Assembly: GCF_002776525.5 (NCBI RefSeq)
Contig: NC_045436.1
Coordinates: 55,406,254 to 55,470,253 of the forward strand
Length of the DNA: 64,000 nt
Direction of reading: 5' to 3'
Origin: Piliocolobus tephrosceles
Taxonomy: Eukaryota > Chordata > Mammalia > Primates > Cercopithecidae
The notes under the pieces are model-generated. The model saw nothing but the letters and a program-made list of their open reading frames with translations, did no database searches and was not told the origin of the DNA. This document shows positions 35,701 through 47,305 of the stretch, piece after piece (within the stretch, counting starts at the first letter, position 1; every line of letters starts with the position of its first letter). The position numbers and the translations under genes were made by a program.

Positions 35701-36559
35701 CTGTTGTGTTGTATCTTTGTTCTCATTGGTTTCAAAGAACATCTTTATTTCTGTCTTCATTTCGTTATGTACCCAGTAGTCATACAGGAGCAGTTTGTTC
35801 AGTTTCCATGTAGTTGAGCAGTTTTGATTGAGTTTCTTAGTCCTGAGTTCTAGTTTGACTGCACTGTGATCTGAGAGACAGTTTGCTATAATTTCTGTTC
35901 TTTTACATTTGCTGAGGAGTGCTTTACTTCCAACTATGTGGACAATTTTGGAATAAGTGCGATGTGGTGCTGAGAAGAATGTATATTCTGTTGATTTGGG
36001 GTGGAGAGTTCTGTAGATGTCTATTAGGTCCACTTGGTGCAGAGTTGAGTTCAATTCCTGGATATCCTTGTAAACTTTCTGTCTCGTTGATCTGTCTAAT
36101 GTTGACAGTGGGGTGTTAAAGTCTCCCATTATTATTGTATGGGAGTCTAAGTCTCTTTGTAAGTCTTTAAGGACTTGCTTTATGAATCTGGGTGCTCCTG
36201 TATTGGGTGCATATATATTTATGATAGTTAGCTCTTCCTGATGAAATGATCCCTTTACCATTATGTAATGGCCTTCTTTGTCTGTTTTGATCTTTGATGG
36301 TTTAAAATCTGTTTTATCAGAGACTAGGATTGCAATCACTGCTTTTTTTTGTTTGTTTTCGATTTTCTTGGTAGATCTTCCTCCATCCCTTTATTTTGAG
36401 CCTATGCGTGTTTTTGCATGTGAGATGGGTCTCCTGAATACAGCAAACTGATGCGTTTTAACTCTTTATCCAATTTGCCAGTCTGTGTCTTTTAATTGGA
36501 GCATTTAGTCCATTTACGTTTAAGGTTAATATTGTTATGTGATAACTTGATCCTGTCAT
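32731..36559 (-). pseudogene. L1 ORF2 (endonuclease / reverse transcriptase), multiply broken
   Basis: Normal-length span of 3829 nt (family about 3828) from ATG 36559-36557 to the stop ending at 32731 ('KTKHHMFSLIGGN'). The first stop comes early, where 'WIKSQD' reads WIKS then TAA. The endonuclease block at 36339-35470 keeps 'IIMGDFNTPLS' and 'LSDHSAVKLE', but the 'KIDHIVGS' motif reads KIVHIVGS, so the catalytic Asp is Val. RT pieces at 34948-34098 include 'IISIDAEKAFEKIQQSF' and FADDMIVYL. The C-terminal zinc-knuckle region lies at 33347-32731. Several frameshifts separate the pieces. It would cut and copy target DNA if intact; it cannot here. Confidence 0.93.
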
Positions 36560-36622
36560 TATGATATTAGCTGGTTATTTTGCTCAATAGTTGATGCAGT
36601 TTCTTCCTAGCATCGAAAGACT

Positions 36623-37642
36623 TTACATTTTGACATGTTTTTGCAATGGCTGGTACCTGTTGTTCCTTTCCATGTTTAGTGCTTCCTTCAGGATCTCTTG
36701 TAGGGCAGACCTGGTGGTGACAAAATCTCTCAGCATTTGCTTGTCTGTAAAGGATTTTATTTCTCCTTCACTTATGAAACTTAGTTTGGATGGATATGAA
36801 ATTCTGGGTTGAAAATTGTTTTCTTTAAGGATGTTGAATATTGGTCCCCACTCTCTTCTGGCTTGGAGAGTTTCTACCCAGAGATCCTCTGTTAGTCTGA
36901 TGGGCTTCCCTTTGTGTGTAACTCGACCTTTCTCTCTGGCTGCCCTTAAGATTTTTTTTTCCTTCATTTTGACTTTGATGAATCTGACAATTATGTGTCT
37001 TGGAGTTGCTCTTCTCGAGGAGTATCTTTGTGGCATTCTCTGTATTTCCTGAATTTGAATGTTGGCCTGCCTTACTAGGTTGGGGAAATTCTCCTGGATG
37101 ATATCCTGCAGAGTGTTTTCCAACTTGGTTCCATTTCCCCCCTCACCTTCAGGCACCCCAATCAGACGTAGATTTGGTCTTTTCACATAATCCCATATTT
37201 CTTGGAGACTCTGTTCATTTCTTTTTACTCTTTTTTCTCCACACTTCTCTTTTAGCTTCATTCCATTCATTTGATCTTCAATCGCTGATACTCTTTCTTC
37301 CAGTTGATGGAGTCGGTTACTGAAGCCTGTGCATTTGTCATGTAGTTGTCATGTTATGGTTTTAATCTCTATCAGTTCTTTTAAGGTCTTCTCTGCATTG
37401 ATTATTCTAGATATCCATTCATCCATTCTTTTTTCAAAGTTTTTAGTTTCTTTGGGCTGGTTACATAGCTCCTCCTTTAGCTCTGAGAAGTTTGATCGAC
37501 TGAAGCCTTCTTTTCTCAGCTCGTCAAAGTCATTCTCCGTCCAGCTTTGTTCCATTCCTGGTGATGAGCTGTGTTCCTTTGGAGGGGGAGATGCGCTGTG
37601 ATTTTTTGAATTTCCAGCTTTTCTGCACTGCTTTTTCCACAT
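36623..37642 (-). pseudogene. L1 ORF1 (RNA-binding chaperone), one premature stop
   Basis: ORF1p coats L1 RNA as a trimer (coiled coil, RRM, C-terminal domain). The start is chosen at ATG 37642-37640, giving MWKKQCRKAGNSK as in the family. The frame stays in register for 340 codons to 36623, the normal length, with a single break: TGA at 37351-37349 (codon 98), where the family has CGA (Arg). Downstream text is well kept: 'NEQSLQEIWDYVKRPNLRLI', 'RATPRHIIVRFIKVKMKEKK', 'ARREWGPIFNILKENNFQPR', 'MLRDFVTTRSALQEILKEAL'. The nonsense change looks like a CpG transition. The coiled coil would be cut and the RRM and C-terminal domain lost. Confidence 0.93.
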
Positions 37643-38690
37643 CTTTGTGGTTTTATCTGCCTTTGGCCTATGATAATGGTGATGTACTGATGGGGTTTTG
37701 GTGTGGGTGTCCCTTCTGTTTGCTAGTTTTCCTTCTAACAGGACCCTCAGCTGTAGGTCTGTTGGAGTTTGCTTGAGGTCCACTCCAGACCCTGTTTGCC
37801 TGGGTATCAGCAGCGGAGGTTGCAGAAGATAGAATATTGCTGAACAGCGAATGTTGCTGTCTGATTCTTGCTCTGGAAGCTTCATCTCGGGTGTACCCAG
37901 CTGTGTGAGGTGTGAGGTATTGGTCTGCACTTAGTGGGGTATGTCTCCCAGTTAGGCTACTCAGGGGTCAGGGACCCACTTAAGCAGGCGGTCTGTCCAT
38001 TCTCAGATCTCAACCTCCATGCTGGGAGATTCACTGCTCTCTTCAAAGCTGTCAGATGGGGCATTTACCTCTGCCAAGGTTTCTGCTGCTTTTTTTTTTT
38101 AGCTATACCCTGTCCCAAGAGGAGGAGTCTACAGAGGCAGGCTGGCCTCTTTGGGCTGTGGTGGGCTCCACCCAATTTGAGCTTCCTGGTGCCTTTGTTT
38201 ACCTGCTTAAGCCTCAGCAATGGTGGGCGCCCCTCCCCCAGCTTTGCTGCCACCTTGCAGTTAGATCTCAGACTGCTGTGCTAGCAATGAGGGAGGCTCC
38301 GTGGGTGTGGGACCCTCTGGGCTAGGTGTGGGATATAATCTCCTGGTGTGCCATTTGCTAAGACCCTTGATAAAATGCAGTATTAGGGTAGGAGTGATCC
38401 GATTTTCCAGGTGTTGTGTGTCTCAATTTCCCTTGGCTAGGAAAAGGAATTCCCTTCCCCCTTGCACTTCCCAGGTGAGGCGATGCCTCACCCTGCTTCA
38501 GCTCTCACTGGTTGGGCTGCACCCATGGACCAGTGCCAACTGTCCGACATGCCCCAGTGAGATGAACCTGGTACCTCAGTTGAAAATGCAGAAATCACCT
38601 GTCTTCTGTGTCACTCAGGCTGGGAGCTGGAGGCTGGAGCTGTTCCTATTCAGCCATCTTGGGCCTGCTGCAGGCTTTTCTTTTCACTCA

Positions 38691-39399
38691 CCCTTTTTTA
38701 AATAAGAGATTAGTATTTACTAATAATTTACAAGTGCCAGTTATAAACTCAAACACCAGGGTAACAGATGATCAAAACAAAAGATCTGTTCTTTCTGCAT
38801 TAAAAGGGGAAAAAATAAAAGATGTAATCTTTGAAAAGATTGCCATTGGCATTATAAGCTATTAAACATGGAAATAAAATAGTGGAAAAATGTTTTACTT
38901 TTAATTGTTACAACTGTGGTTTAAAATATCTCACTTCCTTGGTTCTAAGACACCATGCCCCACCTTAATTTTCCTTCAAATGCTGGTAAAAAAAATTATT
39001 GTTAGAATGAAAAATAAATTACTGAAAATATTTTCTCTTATCATTAACAAAACTTCAGTCTTAAAGTTATCATAAAGTTGTAACATTTAGAAATATATTA
39101 TTACATTAAATTTTTATTCCTAATCAGTTAAAATTATTTAAAAAGAGATTTTCCACTGAAAATTCAGAAAATTTACTTATATATAAAATGTTTCAAAACA
39201 TTTATTTAGTTGTGGAGTGCATGATAAAATGGCAATTTCATACTTTTCTTAATAAAATAAATATGTGAAATATAATCCTTGTATGCATATTACTGAAAAT
39301 AATTTTGCTCTTGCTCTTATTTATAGTCACAGATTCAGTTCAGTTCAATGTATTAGATAAACTATTCACTGGCCACTTAGCATACACAGCTCCTGGTTT
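38691..39399. other. Unassigned AT-rich sequence
   Basis: No repeat or open frame recognised upstream of the full-length L1. Confidence 0.5.
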
Positions 39400-39486
39400 A
39401 AGAGCTGGTGCTCTAGCAATGAACAAAAATAGGCATATCCTACCCTTCTTGGGGTACATTTTCCAGTAGAAAAATAAATATTAAAA
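39400..39486 (-). mobile_element. Possible L2 LINE fragment
   Basis: 'AGCAATGAACAAAAATAGGC' and 'TTGGGGTACATTTTCCAGTAG' resemble antisense L2. Weak. Confidence 0.35.
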
Positions 39487-39490
39487 AGCT

Positions 39491-39535
39491 AGCCTAGGAC
39501 TGTCATAATGACTCACACTTGTAACCCCAGCACTC
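39491..39535 (+). mobile_element. AluJ, left part (interrupted)
   Basis: 'ATGACTCACACTTGTAACCC' CAGCACT is the start of an old Alu, split by a younger Alu. It resumes at 39812. Confidence 0.8.
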
Positions 39536-39811
39536 TTTTTTTTTTTTTTTTTTTTGAGATGAAGTCTCAATCTGTTGCCCAGGCTGGAGTGCAGTGGCCT
39601 CCAGGGTTCAAGCAATTCTCCTGTCTCAGCCTCCCAAGTAGCTGGGATTACAGGCATGTACCACCATGCACAGTTAATTTTTGTGTTTTTTAGTAGGGAC
39701 AGCGTTTCTCTATGTAGGCCAGGCTGGTCTTGAACTAATGACCTCAAGTAACCTACCAGCCTTGGCCTCCCAAAGTGCTGGGATTACAAGTGTGAACCAC
39801 CGTGCCTGGCC
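39536..39811 (-). mobile_element. AluS-type element nested in AluJ
   Basis: Poly-T then antisense Alu ending GTGCCTGGCC. The target duplication is inside the host Alu: TGTAACCCCAGCACT (39520-39534) versus TGTGATCCAGCACT (39813-39826). A short deletion removed part of the left arm. Confidence 0.93.
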
Positions 39812-40078
39812 CTGTGATCCAGCACTTTGGCAGGCCAAGGTTGAAAGATTACTTGAGACCAGAAGTCTGAGACCAACTTGTAAACCTGTAAGAATAAACC
39901 CCTTTTCTGAAAAAAAAAAAAAAAAAAAAAAAAACAGAAAAGAAAAGAAGTTAAATAATTAGCTGGGCATGGCCATGTAGTTCCAGCTACACAGCAGGTT
40001 AAGGTGACAAAATTGTTTGAGCCTAGGAGTTCAGGTCTGCAGCGGCATGATTCCGTCTCTAAAAAAAAAAAAAAAAAA
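39812..40078 (+). mobile_element. AluJ, right part (interrupted)
   Basis: Resumes 'CCAGCACTTTGGCAGGCC', has a long middle A-run (39910-39935) and a terminal A-run (40061-40078). Confidence 0.85.
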
Positions 40079-40210
40079 TGAAAAAGAAAAAAAAGCTAGC
40101 TTATTACAAAGACAATACATGTTTAAAAAGTTCACATTCAATAAGAACTTATTAAAAATAATTTGTTTTAAAAAATTATATTTAATCTGAGAACTAGAGG
40201 ATGTAAATGG

Positions 40211-40613
40211 TGTTATGGAGTGAATTGTTCCCCTCAGAATTCATTACTTTAAAGCCCATAACCCTCAATATCACTAGAGAGTTGGAGAAAGGGCCCTAAA
40301 AAGGAAATTAAAGTTAAATGAGGTTATGATAGGGTCCTAATCCAATAGGACTGTTGTTCTTGTAAGAAGAGAAACAGACATCAGACAGCTCTCCCTCTTC
40401 ACACATGAACATTCACAGAAGAAAGGCCATATGAGAACAAAGCAAGAAGGTGGCCATCTGCAGGTCAGGAAGAGTGGCTGCACCAAAAATCAACCTTAAT
40501 GGAAACTTGATTCTGATTTTCTAGTCTCTGGATCTGTGAGAAATTAATTGTCTGTTGTTTAAGCCACTGAGTTTGTTGTATTTTTGTTACGGCAGCCCAA
40601 GTAGACCAAGACA
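40211..40613 (+). mobile_element. MLT1A/B-type MaLR solo LTR
   Basis: Begins TGTTATGGAGTGAATTG and ends 'GCAGCCCAAGTAGACCAAG' ACA. Also contains 'CCTAATCCAATAGGACTG' and 'TTGTTTAAGCCACTGAG'. Flanks AATGG and AGTGG form a 5-bp target duplication with one mismatch. Confidence 0.9.
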
Positions 40614-41377
40614 AGTGGGGAAAATGAGGTTCTATGTATAGTATCATTTTGGAGAGGGCTTTCCAGAGAGTTGATGAACTATGTAAACATTCAGAGCTGA
40701 CAGAATCTTTAAGTAGAACTGAAAGAATTCAAACTCAAGAGAGAGTTTGAGAAATGCACCTGGAGAAACAGAGACCAGATCAAGAAAGGATGTTCAGTTT
40801 ATTCACTATTGGTTAGTAAACTTACTTTATCATGCCTGTATGTAGTATGCATTAACTTGCTTTTATATGAATCAGATTCCTTTTCATTATACAAACTATT
40901 TAATGTATTTTTGTTATTCATCATGATAGTGTTGAAATCAATTTATTTTTAAAGTATATGTGACTTTTAGATTTATAAGTTCTTTTTTTTTCTCCAAAAT
41001 CTACAGCAAAAGTTTCTTCCATTATTTATTCCAAATAAAATATAAATTTGGAAAAATCATATTCATGTATTCATGTAGTTACAAGCCTTATAGGAAGATC
41101 TGTGACTTCTTATTCTTGTTCCTAAGAATAATAATGTTCTTTATTCAGTGTAAAGATGATAAAAATCAATACATTATTCAGTATTTTGAAAAGCAAAACA
41201 AAATAAATTAGATTTTCTAACCAAAACACCTTTTTTGTTTCTTAATTTACATGCTTTTTTTAAAAAAATATAATTCCTGATACTGATTTTTTTTAAAGTC
41301 CAAATAAATAAGGAGAAATGCAATTGAAATTGGGAATACATTTAAAAATAAAAAAATAATAAAGACTTTTAATTTAT
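40614..41377. other. Unassigned AT-rich sequence
   Basis: No repeat or open frame recognised. Confidence 0.5.
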
Positions 41378-41391
41378 AAAGATATGTAGAA

Positions 41392-41672
41392 GGCCGGGCG
41401 CGGTGGCTCAAGCCTGTAATCCCAGCACTTTGGGAGGCCGAGACGGGCGGATCACGAGGTCAGGAGATCGAGACCATCCTGGCTAACACCGTGAAACCCC
41501 GTCTCTACTAAAAAATACAACAATCTAGCCGGGCGAGGTGGCGGGCGCCTATAGTCCCAGCTACTCGGGAGGCTGAGGCAGGAGAATGGCGTGAACCCGG
41601 GAGGCGGAGCTTGCAGTGAGCTGAGATCTGGCCACTGCACTCCAGCCTGGGTGACAGAGCGAGACTCCGTCT

Positions 41673-41700
<28 letters not shown>
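41392..41700 (+). mobile_element. AluY, cercopithecoid type, young
   Basis: Near-consensus full-length Alu starting GGCCGGGCGCGG, with GGCGAGGTGGCGGG and GAGATCTGGCCACTGC, and a long pure A tail. Perfect target duplication AAAGATATGTAGAA at 41378-41391 and 41701-41714. Confidence 0.97.
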
Positions 41701-41705
<5 letters not shown>

Positions 41706-41828
41706 TATGTAGAATAGGGCACATATATTTTCACAACCACTTAATCTAGAGAAGAATCAAAGAAGACCGCTTTTATAATAGTTCTCTAGATCATGAACTA
41801 CTGTAAAAGTAAGTTATTCTGAGAGAAC

Positions 41829-43023
41829 TCTGAGAAGATGTTGGAGTAGGAAGCACCAGGAAACTGTCTCCCCACATACACAACAATCGCACTGAAAGTC
41901 TGCCTGATGTAACTATTCCGGAATTTTGAATTCTATTACAGGCTTGTAACTTCTAATGAAAGTTTAGACTTAGTAAATTACATTTAATTTCAGTCAGCTT
42001 TGGATCTTAGCATAGAGCAGCCATTTCCCATGCCTCAACACTGTGTCAGATGACTGTGCACATGTTCCTAGAACAGCTTGCCTAAATCCTGCAGAATCAG
42101 AGTGGGCAATAGGGCTCTGTCTTCCAAATACCTAGGTCTGTGTTCTACTTGCTTATTGCTGCTTCTGATTACAGGTGCAGACACAGTGGTGGGCATTGTT
42201 GCAAGTCCCTTTCTTTCTGGCTAATTCAATTTCCAGGAGATCTAAGGAGCTGAAACTCTTTTCTCCCTTAATTTTTCTTTCCCCTAGTCCTTTTGGAATC
42301 CTGGTATTAATTAATCCTGATATTAATTAAAGACTAGAATATTAAAAATTCTAGTCTTCTAAAGACGGGAATACTAAAAAATAAATAACACAATAAGCAA
42401 ACAAAACATTCCCCCAAAACTCCTACATATATGGGGAAAAATAAAGTCACTGTGCATGCCCAGGTAAAAGCATAGAAGACATGAGCATATCTTAAGTCTA
42501 CACCTCAAACTGATGTAGAGCTTAAAGACATTCTATAATCATCAAAAACAAAGCTAAACTAAATAAATCCCAAAAGTAATAAACCCTAAGCAGAAGGTGA
42601 TAGTCGAGTTACTATATTATTATATTCAAAAATCCAGTTTGCAATAAAGAAATCACAAAGAATATAAGGAAATAAGGAATTATAGTACACTCAAAGTTAA
42701 AAAATAAATCAACAGAAAAATACATCACTAAGAAAGGCCAGATTCCAGACCTTGTAGATAAAGATTTTTAAATCAACCACCTTAAAGAAACTGGAAGAAC
42801 TAAAACAAGATATGAAGTAGGTTGGGAAAATAATGTATGAGTAAAATAGAAATATCAAAAAAGTGATCAAAAACTTAAAGCAAAAATAAATCCCAGAAAT
42901 GAAAAGTACAGTAATTGAAAATAAAAATTTACAAGAAAATCTCAAAGGAAGATTCAACCAGTCAGAAAAAAAGGAATCAGCAAAGTAGAAGGTAGGGCAA
43001 TTGAAAGTCTAATAAACAGAAAA

Positions 43024-43059
<36 letters not shown>

Positions 43060-44430
43060 TGATGATAAATGAACAGAGCCTAAGGGAACTGTGGGCACCA
43101 TCAAGTAGACCAACATACATATAATGGGAATCCCATAAGAACAGAGAAAGAGATAGGGAGAGAAAGATTTATTTGAAGAAATAATAGCCCAAAGCACCCC
43201 AAATATGATGGAAACTATGAATAGAATACAAACAGCTAGAAAATGTAGTAAACTTTATGCAGAATAAACTCAGAGACCACTACCAGACACATTAAATAAA
43301 ATCTTGAAAGACAAATATAAAATCTTTAAAGCAGCAATAAAGAAGTGACTCATCACATATAAAGGATCTTTAATAATGTTATCAGCAGATTTCTCATCAG
43401 AAACTTTGGAAGTCGGTAGGTAGGGGGTTGATATATTCAAAATGATAAAAGAAAACAATGCCTGTCAACAAAATATCTTATGTTTGGCAAAATTTTCCTT
43501 CAAAAGAAAGCGAGAAATTAAGACATTGCCAGATAAACAAAAACTGAGGGAATTCATTACCACCAGCCCTATCCTACAATACATTCTAAATGGAGTCTTT
43601 CAGGTTGACAGGAAGGGGCACGAGATAGTAACCTGAAGCCATATCAAGGAACAGAGAACTCAGGAAACGTAAATACATGAAAAATTACAAAAGCTAGTAT
43701 TATTTTAACAATCGTTTGTAACTTCCCTTCTTGTTTTCAATGTGATCTAAGAAAATAATTATTTTAAAGTATTAGTCTAAAGTATTAGTCTAAAATCTAG
43801 TGTTGGTAGAACTTTAGTTGGTAACTCAGTATTTTATTTTCTACATGATTTTATAGAATGATGTGTTAAAAAACAGTTTATTTTTTGGACACATAATGTA
43901 CAAAGATCAAATTTTGTGACATCAATAACTGAACAGGTTTGTGTTGCAGTTGTTAATAAACACATTTTTATCTGCTATTTAAGTTAAGCTTGTATAAATT
44001 CAAATTAGAGTGCTATATGATGTTAAATGTAATGCCTGTGGTAATCACAAGGAAAATAGTTTTAGGATATACAGAAAAGGAGCTAAGAAGAAAAATAAAA
44101 TGTATCACTACTAAAATTTAACTAAATACAAAAGAGTCAGTGATGCAGAAAATGAGGATTAACAAAAGCTATAAAGTATATAGAAAACAAATAGCAAAAT
44201 GACAAATCTATCCTTATCAGTAATTACTTTAAATGTAAGTAGAGTTAAACTGTTAAATCAAAAGACAGAGATGACAAAATAAATGTATAAAACCACAATC
44301 CAACTATGTACTGTTTCCCAGAGACTTATTTTAAGTCCAAGACAATGAATACATTGGAAATAAAATAGTAGAAAAAATATTCCATGCAAATACTAACCAA
44401 AAGAGAGTAGAAGTAGCTTTAATATTGTAA
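41829..44430 (+). mobile_element. L1M LINE, 5' half (5'UTR, ORF1, ORF2 start)
   Basis: Opens like an L1M 5'UTR ('GAAGATGTTGGAGTAGGAAG', 'GACACAGTGGTGGGCATTG'). The ORF1 remnant ends at 43636; its last 64 codons (43442-43636) read 'AKFSFKRKREIKTLPDKQKL' and on. The intergenic region follows, then the ORF2 start ('TTACTTTAAATGTAAGTAGA', 'CATGCAAATACTAACCAAAAG'), where it stops. Unusually it is the 5' half that survives, so the 3' part was deleted. HAL1 is an alternative for the ORF1 part, but the ORF2 start argues for L1. Confidence 0.8.
43032..43060. repeat. (AT)n microsatellite within L1M
   Basis: About 14 AT units following an A-run, inside the ORF1 region. Confidence 0.95.
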
Positions 44431-44440
44431 GAAAAAAGGC

Positions 44441-44695
44441 AGGGGCTCTGGAGATGCACTGCTCAGACTTGCATTCTAGCTTGACAGTTTGAAAGGAGTA
44501 GTGAAATTACTTAGCTGAATTGTGTTAATAACTTAAATCATTTACCCAAACTGTGTCTTCAGTTTTATTATTTTTTAAATGAACAAACTGGTATTTTCTA
44601 CCTCAAAACGTTATTATGAGGATGAACAGAGGTAACATAAGTAATAGAATCATAAGAATTTCTTTCATGTAGTGGTTACTCAATGCATATGAGAT
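44441..44695 (+). mobile_element. MIR SINE
   Basis: Near-complete MIR: 'GGGGCTCTGGAGATGCACTG', 'GAAATTACTTAGCTGAATTG', 'CAGTTTTATTATTTTTTAAATG', 'GTTATTATGAGGATGAACAG' and 'GTAATAGAATCATAAGAATT'. Confidence 0.75.
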
Positions 44696-45049
44696 AGCAT
44701 TGTTACCAATCAAATTCATTTAGAATGTAAGCAGTAGCTCAGTTTCATTCTGCTCTTCTAGTTCAACTTCTTCATCATCTTGTTCTATTGTTTCATCATC
44801 TCTTTTTTGAGGTTATGTATAATGGAATTATTGTTGGTAGTAAATTCTTCAAAACAATCATAGGAATGAATTTCAGTCCATTGGAAAATGTTCTCTTCCA
44901 ATCTTGAGTTTTCTTCAGACTTTCAAATGATAGTTGTCCTCTTCCGTTTGTTTTTCTGAGTTTAATATTTTTTTCCGTCAGCTTTGTCTAGATATTATAT
45001 ATAACGTGAATGTGTAGAAAAATTCATTCTGGTACTTTTCCTACCTGCC
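44696..45049. other. Unassigned sequence
   Basis: T/C-rich stretch 44750-44810 (TTCATCATC repeats). No family recognised. Confidence 0.45.
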
Positions 45050-45375
45050 TGGCATCAGTTTGTATTGGCTCAGGCAGCTTGACTGGGACTGCAGAAATCA
45101 ACATGGCTTCATTGGCATACATGGTGACTAAGCTGGGATGGGAAGAATGACTTGGGGATAGTTGGACTTCTTATTGCTCCTTCCTGCCTCTTATTTTCCT
45201 CTTAATAAAGAGCCTCTCTACATCCACCAGATTTATCTCTCCAACATGGTGGCAAGCCTTCTTAAATGATAGCTGGTTTCCAAAGGCATAAAGTCATAAA
45301 CCACCTCAACCTGAAAACAGATAGTGTCATTTTGACTTTATTCTATTGTCACAGCAAGTGACAAGGCCAGCCTCA
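45050..45375 (+). mobile_element. Ancient interspersed repeat, same type as 31308-32215
   Basis: 'CATGGTGGCAAGCCTTCTTA', 'TAGCTGGTTTCCAAAG' and 'TTCTATTGTCACAGCAAGTG' resemble the ancient repeat at 31893-32215. Family name not assigned. Confidence 0.35.
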
Positions 45376-45384
45376 TCATCATTT

Positions 45385-45540
45385 GTGTAGACAGAAACCA
45401 CCTTGGTAATGGGAGAAAAAGCATATTTATACAGAGATGAAAAGAATGATTTTTCAGTATTATATATTCTCCAGGGTGTACAACAGTGCTAGCACATTGT
45501 ACCTGGCATATATTTGTTGAACACATGAAAGAATATCACT
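45385..45540 (+). mobile_element. L2 LINE 3' end
   Basis: 'AGCACATTGTACCTGGCATA' then TATTTGTTGAACACATGAA, the usual L2 3' terminus. Confidence 0.6.
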
Positions 45541-46740
45541 TTCATCATTCCATGTAATTTCTGTATATATTTTAGAAGAGAAATGGTCACTTATTGGAAT
45601 ATATTACAAAGATTATTATTTTACCACAGATAATTTATTATTATAATAAATAATCTTAAAATTCCTTGTATTCAGTGTAAGCAAAAACTACTTTCCATTA
45701 TTGTCATTTGAAAATATTGGCTTTTAAATAATTATATGTAACATAGCATTAAAACTGAGGTTAGTGTAATAGTACAAACTAAGCAAATGTTCTGATTTGT
45801 ATGTTCTTATTTGTTTAAAAACTGATAAATATTTTATAGTTATGAGACTCATGGATTCAGAAGATGGTTAATTGGGAAAATCAAAGAGATCAATTTTCTT
45901 TTTCTTTGGGCATGTCTTAAAACTAGAGGGTTATTTACTAATTTTTTAAAACCAATTCCTTCTTATCATTTTTTTTTATTTTGAAATATGTTTCTGAGAT
46001 TTGTTGTTTTCTTCAAATGAGACTGGATGCTTAATGGAGCCTATTTGTGACTTATTTTGAGGAGATGTTGGCCCACTCACCTTTTCTTTCTTTCTTACCC
46101 TTTCATTTTCAGCCTCTGGACTGACTGTCTTTTTACCATGACATGGAGAAGTAAGAAAGAGAGCTTAAATGCTATCTCTTTCTTCCTTTTAGTATTTCTC
46201 ACATTTTTTCCTTTGTAGTTTTCTTATTGACAGGTAAAACAGGCCTGTGTTGCTGCCATTAGGTGGCATCTCATCTCATCTAGTTCTGTCCTTGTGGTCT
46301 CTGTTCAGACTATCTTCTATCTCATCATTGTTAAAATTACATACAGGTAGGCTTGGTGCTGCTTCCTTCAGGTAGTGCTCTCACCACCCTCTGAGAAATC
46401 TGTACTTGAAATATCTTACCTTGGCATAATTTAAGTATTATAGAAAATATCTTTTACTTTGCACAATTTATTCTTGCTTACTACCAAAATAATAAAATAT
46501 AATGACTTAAATTTCAAGTGTTTTTCTTCAAGTTTCTGAGAGGGATCCATATTTCACAATAAGGTTGAGGAGATGTGGGGAATGTATTGGTCCCGAAATT
46601 CAGTGTGAAATCCTAATAATTTAGGATTAACTATATGAAAAATTCTAGGTAAGAGATATTATAATTTATAATTTTCCACTGAGACATCTCTGAAATTGAA
46701 CTGTATGTATAAACAATGTTTAATAGGTGAACTTTTTTAG
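45541..46740. other. Unassigned AT-rich sequence
   Basis: No repeat or open frame recognised over about 1.2 kb. Confidence 0.5.
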
Positions 46741-46787
46741 TTATTTCCTATATTTCTAGTATATATACACACCCAAGTAAATGACAT

Positions 46788-46864
46788 TTATCATATATAA
46801 TATATAGTATTATATATTATATATTGTCTATATTAAATAAAATATAATGAGAGAGAGAGAGAGT
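46788..46864. repeat. AT-rich low complexity with (GA)n
   Basis: Alternating TATA/ATAT text followed by seven GA units at 46850-46863. Confidence 0.9.
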
Positions 46865-47305
46865 ATATGCTCAAGGTAAACCTTGAGGAATTGGCTCATG
46901 CAATTGTGGGACCTGACAAGTTCAAAATTTATAAGACAAACTGACAGGCTAGAGATTCAGGAAAGAATTGAAGTTTTGAGACTGTAACCACTAATTCAGT
47001 TTCAATATTTTTCAGTTCAACTTTGAGATTGAAACTACTAATTCCGGCAGCATTTCTATGTTGCAATGTGAAAGCTGAATTTCTTTTATTCAGAAAACTT
47101 TATTCTTTCTGCTTATGGTCTTCAACTGATTGGATAAGGCCAGTCTACTTTATGGAAGATAATTGGTTTTATTTAAAGTCAACTCACTATAAATGTTAAT
47201 TATATCTAAATAAATACCTTCACAGAAACATCAAGACAAGTATTTGACTAAACAACTGATTGCCATAATCTAGACAACTTGACACATAAAATTAACCATC
47301 ACAAC
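46865..47305 (+). mobile_element. Ancient interspersed repeat, family not assigned
   Basis: 'GAGGAATTGGCTCATGCAAT', 'CTTCAACTGATTGGATAAGG' and the end 'TTGACACATAAAATTAACC' ATC are a familiar widespread repeat that follows TATA/GAGA runs. I cannot fix its class from memory. Confidence 0.6.

Larger units (their letters stand above)
32480..38690 (-). mobile_element. Nearly full-length L1PA LINE-1, inactive
   Basis: About 6.2 kb. On the - strand: 5'UTR (38690-37643, opening CAAGATGGCTGAATAGGAAC), ORF1, ORF2, and a 3'UTR (32730-32530) with an A-rich AAATAA-type tail at 32480-32530. The 5'UTR is longer than the ~0.9 kb of modern human L1, as in older L1PA. No target duplication identified. Stops, frameshifts and a changed endonuclease residue make it immobile. 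It is the largest single element in the window. Confidence 0.96.

Noticed and set aside
34216..37052. Several + strand frames of 60-100 codons
   Set aside because: Shadows of L1 ORF1 and ORF2, which are on the - strand here.
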